Assembly (NCBI GenBank): GCA_965214695.1
Contig: OZ243967.1
Coordinates: 2,852,001-2,916,000 of the forward strand
Reading direction: 5' to 3'
DNA: 64,000 nt
Origin: JAPOXR01 sp965214695
GTDB lineage: Bacteria; Pseudomonadota; Alphaproteobacteria; Rhodobacterales; Rhodobacteraceae
The notes beneath the pieces are model-generated. The model saw nothing but the letters and a program-made list of their open reading frames with translations. It did not search any database and had not been told where the DNA came from. Both the position numbers and the translations under genes were made by a program. This document shows positions 59,432-64,000 of this stretch, piece after piece. Position 1 is the stretch's first letter. Every line of letters starts with the position of its first letter.

Positions 59432-60334
59432 ATGTTGTTGCCCGGCCGAGACGCAGATGAGAGGCAGCGACGTGACTTGGAGCAGCGTGCCCTCGCTATC
59501 ATCGACGGCTTGCCGCGCATGATCGCCGCCGGGCGGCAGGATGACACCAATATCCATCCCGGTTCGCACGGGCGCAGGCGGCAGGGGCCGGGAGACGAGT
59601 TCTGGCAGTTTCGTCCGGCCATGGATGGAGATCCGGCTCGCATGATCGACTGGCGACGATCGGCACGGTCGGATTCGCACTACGTTCGCGACCGGGAGTT
59701 GCAGACCACCAATTGCATCATGTTTTGGGCCGACAATGCAGCATCGATGCAGTTCAGCGGCGACCGGGGCCGGCCCGCCAAGGCCGACCGGGCCAGGCTT
59801 ATTGCCCTGGCCGCCTCGATCCTGCTGGCGAGGGCGGATGAGCGGGTGGGCGTATTCGGCAGCATTGCCCCGCCCCGGTCAGGATCCATGCCGGCGGGCC
59901 GGTTCATCCACGATCTGTTCAGCGACGATCCCGGAGAATATGGCGTGCCGCCAGCCGGCAATTGCCCTCGGGGGTCGAAGGCGGTGCTGCTGTCCGATTT
60001 TCTCGGACCACTCGACGGGATCCGCCGCTCGGCAGAACGGCTTGCCGCCGATGGCATCGCCGCAATCCTGGTCCAGCTTCTGGATCCGGTTGAAACCGGG
60101 TTTCCGTTTTCCGGTCGCACCATTTTCCGTAGCATGCGCGGCCATATCGAGGTTGATTGCGCCCAGGCTGCGCAACTGCGCGACGCCTATCTGCAGCGAT
60201 TGCAGGCGCGGGTCTCGGCCGTTGCCGGGATTGCCGGTGAATTTGGCTGGCACAACCGGCTGCACACAACCGATACCGGTGCCGCCCCGACTCTTCGCTG
60301 GTTGTGCGAGGTGCTGGGGCAGGGGTCCGGTTAG
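59432..60334 (+). CDS. DUF58-domain protein
   Basis: 300 aa from ATG 59432, 11 nt after the MoxR stop. GDEFWQFRPAMDGDPARMID and WRRSARSDSHYVRDRELQ is the DUF58 signature, with a VWA-like fold continuing (FWADNAASMQF, and VLLSDFLGPL). Partner of MoxR. Confidence 0.92.
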   Translation: MLLPGRDADERQRRDLEQRALAIIDGLPRMIAAGRQDDTNIHPGSHGRRRQGPGDEFWQFRPAMDGDPARMIDWRRSARSDSHYVRDRELQTTNCIMFWADNAASMQFSGDRGRPAKADRARLIALAASILLARADERVGVFGSIAPPRSGSMPAGRFIHDLFSDDPGEYGVPPAGNCPRGSKAVLLSDFLGPLDGIRRSAERLAADGIAAILVQLLDPVETGFPFSGRTIFRSMRGHIEVDCAQAAQLRDAYLQRLQARVSAVAGIAGEFGWHNRLHTTDTGAAPTLRWLCEVLGQGSG

Positions 60335-60336
60335 GG

Positions 60337-63069
60337 ATGCTTCTGCTCGGACCAATCGGGTTTGCCGTGCCCTGGGTACTGGCGGGTTTGCTGGCGCTGC
60401 CGTTGCTGTGGTTGCTGCTGCGGGCGGTGCCGCCGCCGGCGCGGCTGCAGGAATTTCCGCCGGTGTCGCTGTTCGGCGAGCTTGAAGGCGGGCAATTCGA
60501 AGCCCGTTCGATTCCCTGGTGGCTGAAGCTGCTGCGAATGCTGGCAGTGGCGGCGGCAATCATCGGGTTTTCCGGGCCGGTCCTGGTGACCGAAACGCCG
60601 GACAGGCGAGACCCGAACGTGCCGATCCTGGTCCTCGTCGACGGCAGCTGGGCCGGGGCCGATCACTGGCCGGAGCGGATTGCCGATATCACCGCCATTC
60701 TCGAACAGGCCGAAATCGGCGAGATCCCGGTTCATGTCGTCGCCGCAACCTCTCTGCCGGAAGCGTTTTCCGGCTTTGGCGATGCCGGGGGCAGGGAGGA
60801 GGAAGTGGCGGCGCTGTTGCCGAAGCCGGTGATGCCTGATGGCAACGAGGTCAGTGACTGGATCGAGAAAGAGATCGAAGGGCGGTTTGACAGCACCTGG
60901 CTGATCGACGGGATCGCCTATGACGGCCATGACCGGCTGCTGCGCCTGCTTCTCGACCGGGGCGAGGTGACGGTGGTCGAACCGGCTGGGCCGGTGCCGA
61001 TGCTCGGCCAGCCGCAGGTGCAGGCCGGCAGCGTGGTGGTTCCGCTGCGCCTGGCCGGGAATGACTCGGCAAGGAATGTCAGTGTCGATGCCATCGGCGC
61101 CGACGTCGCCGGCGCCACCCACAGGATCGACTCGCAGACGGCATCTTTGCCGGCCGGCCAGGAGATGGCAGAACTGGCGTTCCGCATGCCGGCCCAGCTG
61201 CGACACCGCATACGGCGCTTCGAGATCAATGGCGTGAATTCGGCCGGGGCCGTCAACCTCGTGGCTGGCGGCCTGCAGCAGAGCAGGGCCGCCCTGGTCG
61301 TCGGCAGGCAGCTGGATGAGGGCGGGGTCCTGCTCTCGCCCTACCACTATTTGCGCCGGGCGCTGTCCCAGTCGGCGGCGTTGATCGAGGGTGGACTGGA
61401 CGAGATGCTCGATTCCGGTCCAGACATCATGTTCCTTCCGGATATCGTCGAGTTGGAGCAGCAACAGGTGGCGCGGCTGGATGGCTGGGTCAGGGATGGC
61501 GGCCACCTGGTCCGGTTTGCCGGCCGGCGACTGGCGGCGTCACCGACGGCAGATGATCATCTCCATCCGGTTCGGCTGCGCGCCGGCAGCCGGTCGATGG
61601 GAGGCTCCATGTCCTGGGAGCAACCAAAGAGTCTCGCCCGGTTTGAGGCCGGATCGCCTTTCCATGGGCTGGAGGTTCCTTCCGACATCACCGTCAGCCG
61701 GCAGATACTGGCGCAGCCGGGTCCGGAGCTGGCCAGCCGGGTGCTGGCTGGCCTCCGGGACGGAACGCCGTTGATCACTGGCTCCCCCCTGGGCAACGGA
61801 TTGCTGGTCCTGTTTCACATTCCGGCCACGGCAGAATGGTCAAACCTGCCCCTGCACGGACTGTTTCCCGAAATGCTGGAGCGGCTGGTGCTGAATTCCC
61901 GAACCGGGCCGGTCGGAATTGCCGCGCCGGCCGGCGATCAGCTCTGGCAGGCGGAACAGTTGGTCGATGCATTTGGCCAGACCCGGGCAGCAGAGAATCC
62001 GCAGAGCGTGACCGGCGACCGGCTGGCATCCGGCGACATGCCGCCCGGAATATACCAATCCGGCCAGTTGAGGCTTGCCATCAACGCAGTAACCGACCCG
62101 GCATTGCTACCCGCACCCGCATGGCCGGAATCCGTTCGGCTTCGCAGTGATGCCGGCATCCCGGCGATACCGGGCAAGGGCGTGTTGCTGGCTCTTGCCT
62201 TCCTGCTGTTTGCTGCCGATTTCCTCGTCACCTTCCGGCTTGGCGGCAGGATCGCCATCCTGGTGGCGGCAATGCCGTGTGTCCTGGCAGTGATGACCGA
62301 CAAGGCGACTGCGCAGTTGGCCGAGGATGTTGCGGTTCGGGCCACGAGGGAGACCGTCCTGGCCTATGTGATTACCGGCAACCAGGAGCTGGACCGCGTC
62401 TCCGAGGCCGGTCTCCGGGGGCTGTCGAGGGTCGTCGAGGCCAGGACCTCGATCGAACTGGCGGTGCCGGTCGGCCTGGAGTCGTCCTTCGCCACGATTG
62501 CCCTCTACCCCCTGGTCTACTGGCCGGTCTCACCTTCGGGGCCGCCCCTGGCCGAGGAGTCGTACCGGAATCTGCGAAAATACCTGGAACGCGGCGGTAT
62601 GATCCTGTTCGATACCAGGGATGCCCTCCTGGGCGGCTATTCCCCGGCCAATTCAAACGCCGAGAAGCTGGCCCGGATGGTCGGGCCGCTGGCCATCCCG
62701 CCGCTGGACATCCCGGACCGCGACCACGCAATTTCGCGCAGCTTCTATCTGCTGGACCGGTATCCCGGCCGATACCAGGGTGACATCTGGGTCGAGCAGA
62801 CACGGGCTGCCGGGGGTAGGAGACAGGCCGGCAATTCGGTGACCGACGGGGTTACCCCGGTCGTCATCGGTGGCAATGACTGGGCATCGGCCTGGGCGGT
62901 GCACGAGGATGGGACCGCCATGTTTCCGGTCGGGGTCGGCGGGCGCGGCGAAAACCAGCGCGAGTTCGCCTACAGGTTTGGCATCAACCTGATCATGCAT
63001 GCGCTGTCAGGAAACTACAAGACCGACCAGCTCAGCCTCGACGCGCTATTGAAGTTGCGGGCCAATTGA
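60337..63069 (+). CDS. BatA/DUF4159 membrane protein
   Basis: 910 aa from ATG 60337, 3 nt after the DUF58 stop. The N-terminus has two membrane helices (VPWVLAGLLALPLLWLLLRA and WLKLLRMLAVAAAIIGF) framing the BatA RSIPWWL region; a degenerate VWA-like strand VPILVLVDGSW follows. Another helix is near residue 615-640 (LALAFLLFAADFLVTFRLGG). The C-terminal DUF4159 domain includes YPLVYWPVSPSGPPL and KYLERGGMILFDTRDALLGG. Its last codons are echoed in the tandem repeat just downstream. Confidence 0.9.
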   Translation: MLLLGPIGFAVPWVLAGLLALPLLWLLLRAVPPPARLQEFPPVSLFGELEGGQFEARSIPWWLKLLRMLAVAAAIIGFSGPVLVTETPDRRDPNVPILVLVDGSWAGADHWPERIADITAILEQAEIGEIPVHVVAATSLPEAFSGFGDAGGREEEVAALLPKPVMPDGNEVSDWIEKEIEGRFDSTWLIDGIAYDGHDRLLRLLLDRGEVTVVEPAGPVPMLGQPQVQAGSVVVPLRLAGNDSARNVSVDAIGADVAGATHRIDSQTASLPAGQEMAELAFRMPAQLRHRIRRFEINGVNSAGAVNLVAGGLQQSRAALVVGRQLDEGGVLLSPYHYLRRALSQSAALIEGGLDEMLDSGPDIMFLPDIVELEQQQVARLDGWVRDGGHLVRFAGRRLAASPTADDHLHPVRLRAGSRSMGGSMSWEQPKSLARFEAGSPFHGLEVPSDITVSRQILAQPGPELASRVLAGLRDGTPLITGSPLGNGLLVLFHIPATAEWSNLPLHGLFPEMLERLVLNSRTGPVGIAAPAGDQLWQAEQLVDAFGQTRAAENPQSVTGDRLASGDMPPGIYQSGQLRLAINAVTDPALLPAPAWPESVRLRSDAGIPAIPGKGVLLALAFLLFAADFLVTFRLGGRIAILVAAMPCVLAVMTDKATAQLAEDVAVRATRETVLAYVITGNQELDRVSEAGLRGLSRVVEARTSIELAVPVGLESSFATIALYPLVYWPVSPSGPPLAEESYRNLRKYLERGGMILFDTRDALLGGYSPANSNAEKLARMVGPLAIPPLDIPDRDHAISRSFYLLDRYPGRYQGDIWVEQTRAAGGRRQAGNSVTDGVTPVVIGGNDWASAWAVHEDGTAMFPVGVGGRGENQREFAYRFGINLIMHALSGNYKTDQLSLDALLKLRAN

Positions 63070-63168
63070 GGAGCAGGCCGGCATGAGCTGCAATGACGAC
63101 ACAATCCTGAGAAAGAGGTCGGCATGATCTGCAATGACGGCGCGATGCTGAACGAGCGGGCCACTTGA
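63040..63168 (+). repeat. tandem repeat of a gene end forming two coupled 14-codon frames
   Basis: Two imperfect copies 41 nt apart (core GGCATGANCTGCAATGACG at about 63081 and 63122) encode MSCNDDTILRKRSA (63083-63127) and MICNDGAMLNERAT (63124-63168). The stop of the first overlaps the start of the second as ATGA, and the second stop is followed directly by the next ATG (TGAATG). The last 30 nt of the second copy match the last 30 nt of the BatA/DUF4159 gene at 22 of 30 positions. Confidence 0.6.
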
Positions 63169-64000
63169 ATGGGAATCCAGATCCATCTCGACCCGCTCCT
63201 GCCCTGGGTGCCGATTGCGGCCATGGTGGCAATTGCAGTGGCGATCCTGGCCCGGAGGCTGCTGGCGGGCCAGGTGGGGGCATTCCTGCGCCTTGCGATC
63301 CTGCTGACCCTGGTTGGCACACTCCTCAACCCGTCCATCAGGAGGGAATTGCGCGAATACGACACCGATATCGTCATCCTGCTGGATGACCGGTCGGCAA
63401 GCCAGGAAATCGGCGGGCGGATGGCGGAAACTGACGCGTCGCTGGCCGAACTGCGTGACCGGCTTGGCCAGTTTGACGGTATTGAAATTGCCGCCTCGAC
63501 CCTGCGAAACGGCCAGGATGGCAGTGCGGGGAAGAGTTCACTGCTTGGCAAACTGAACCGCACGGTTGCCGGCCTCGACGAAGGCCGGATCGCCGGCGCC
63601 GTCCTGGTGACGGATGGGCAGGTGCATGATTCTTCCAGCGGGGTGGATTTTCCCTTCCCGGTCCACGCCCTGGTTACCGGCCGCCGGGACGAATTCGACC
63701 GCCGGATCGAATTCCGCAATTATCCGGCCTATTCCGTGGTCGGCGAGACGGCGACGATGTCGGTATCGGTGCTCGATGAAGGCATCATCCCGGATGGTGG
63801 CCGACCCCGGGTGATTTCCGTGTCGACGAATGGCGAACCTCCGGTGACCCATGTGACCGATGGCGACCGGGAGATCACCATTGACCAGATCCGGCGAGGC
63901 CGGAACCTGGTTGTTGTCTCCACACCGCCGGTTCCGGGCGAACTCACCACGTTGAACAACATGGCCTCGGTCGAGATCAACGGGGTTCGGGACCGATTGC
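63169..64000 (+). CDS. VWA-type membrane protein, 3' truncated by window
   Basis: 277 codons open to the window end. The N-terminal region has two helices (VPIAAMVAIAVAILARRLL and LRLAILLTLVGTLLNP), then a strand with a metal-ion-type motif (IVILLDDRSASQ) and the Rossmann-like GAVLVTDGQVHD. This is the usual glutamine-amidotransferase-like/VWA membrane partner at the end of MoxR-DUF58-DUF4159 clusters. The C-terminal domain is outside the window. Confidence 0.85.
   Translation, partial: MGIQIHLDPLLPWVPIAAMVAIAVAILARRLLAGQVGAFLRLAILLTLVGTLLNPSIRRELREYDTDIVILLDDRSASQEIGGRMAETDASLAELRDRLGQFDGIEIAASTLRNGQDGSAGKSSLLGKLNRTVAGLDEGRIAGAVLVTDGQVHDSSSGVDFPFPVHALVTGRRDEFDRRIEFRNYPAYSVVGETATMSVSVLDEGIIPDGGRPRVISVSTNGEPPVTHVTDGDREITIDQIRRGRNLVVVSTPPVPGELTTLNNMASVEINGVRDRL

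Noticed and set aside
1..64000. tRNA, rRNA and CRISPR arrays
   Set aside because: No T-loop-like tRNA ends in a cloverleaf context, no rRNA-like segments and no regularly spaced direct repeats were seen by eye.

Overview
The window reads as a chromosomal segment of a GC-rich alphaproteobacterium. The evidence is the split Fo operon atpI-atpB-atpE-atpF'-atpF encoded apart from F1, the order ffh / type II chorismate mutase / rpsP / rimM / trmD / rplS / rpmE, a cysteine-free L31, a DUF1285 protein, and a MoxR / DUF58 / DUF4159 cluster. The genus cannot be named from this sequence alone. Start codons were re-chosen by Shine-Dalgarno sequence and gene overlap; TTG and GTG starts are common here.

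Region A (1-22.8 kb) is a catabolic region. A PaaK-like acyl-CoA ligase (cut by the window edge) and an amidase are on the plus strand. Convergent to them is a very compact minus-strand run from about 18.0 to 2.5 kb. It encodes a dipeptide-type ABC transporter, an FAD/Fe-S GMC dehydrogenase with a small partner, an SDR, a second GMC oxidoreductase, a PuuE-like deacetylase, a GAF protein, MmgE/PrpD, a MaoC hydratase, an acyl-CoA dehydrogenase and an enoyl-CoA hydratase. Many of these overlap as ATGA, GTGA or TGATG. Divergent from the transporter is a five-gene plus-strand operon: a small barrel protein, an SDR, a CitE-like lyase and two family III CoA-transferases. Together they suggest import of an amide- or alcohol-containing compound, its oxidation, CoA activation, hydration and retro-aldol cleavage to central metabolites. 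The substrate is unknown.

Region B (22.8-24.0 kb) is a small boundary with two hairpins, a frameshifted IS110-type transposase remnant and an intact brnT-brnA toxin-antitoxin pair whose promoter overlaps a palindrome.

Region C (24-37.1 kb) is mostly housekeeping: a 5'-nucleotidase-family protein, an adenosine-kinase-like PfkB protein, nth, an AraC/Ogt fusion, the Fo operon, an ArsR regulator, a DMT permease and the ffh-to-rpmE cluster.

Region D (37.1-46.6 kb) is accessory. It holds a frameshifted PIN toxin with its small partner, a decayed IS5-family (IS427-like) element, an aromatic-acid-type catabolic and uptake cluster (NMT1-type ABC transporter, FAH-family hydrolase, GntR regulator, 4,5-dihydroxyphthalate-decarboxylase-like protein), and a group II intron maturase remnant with a possible domain V. 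The catabolic cluster is therefore bracketed by mobile-element scars.

Region E (46.6-54.0 kb) is a LacI-controlled sugar ABC operon with a GH63-type glycoside hydrolase and a perfect LacI-type operator upstream. Both permeases have unusual extra domains.

Region F (54.1-64 kb) is again core-like: HIT hydrolase, zf-CHCC protein, polA, DUF1285 protein, then MoxR / DUF58 / BatA-DUF4159 and a VWA-type membrane protein running off the window. A short tandem repeat between the last two creates overlapping 14-codon reading frames.
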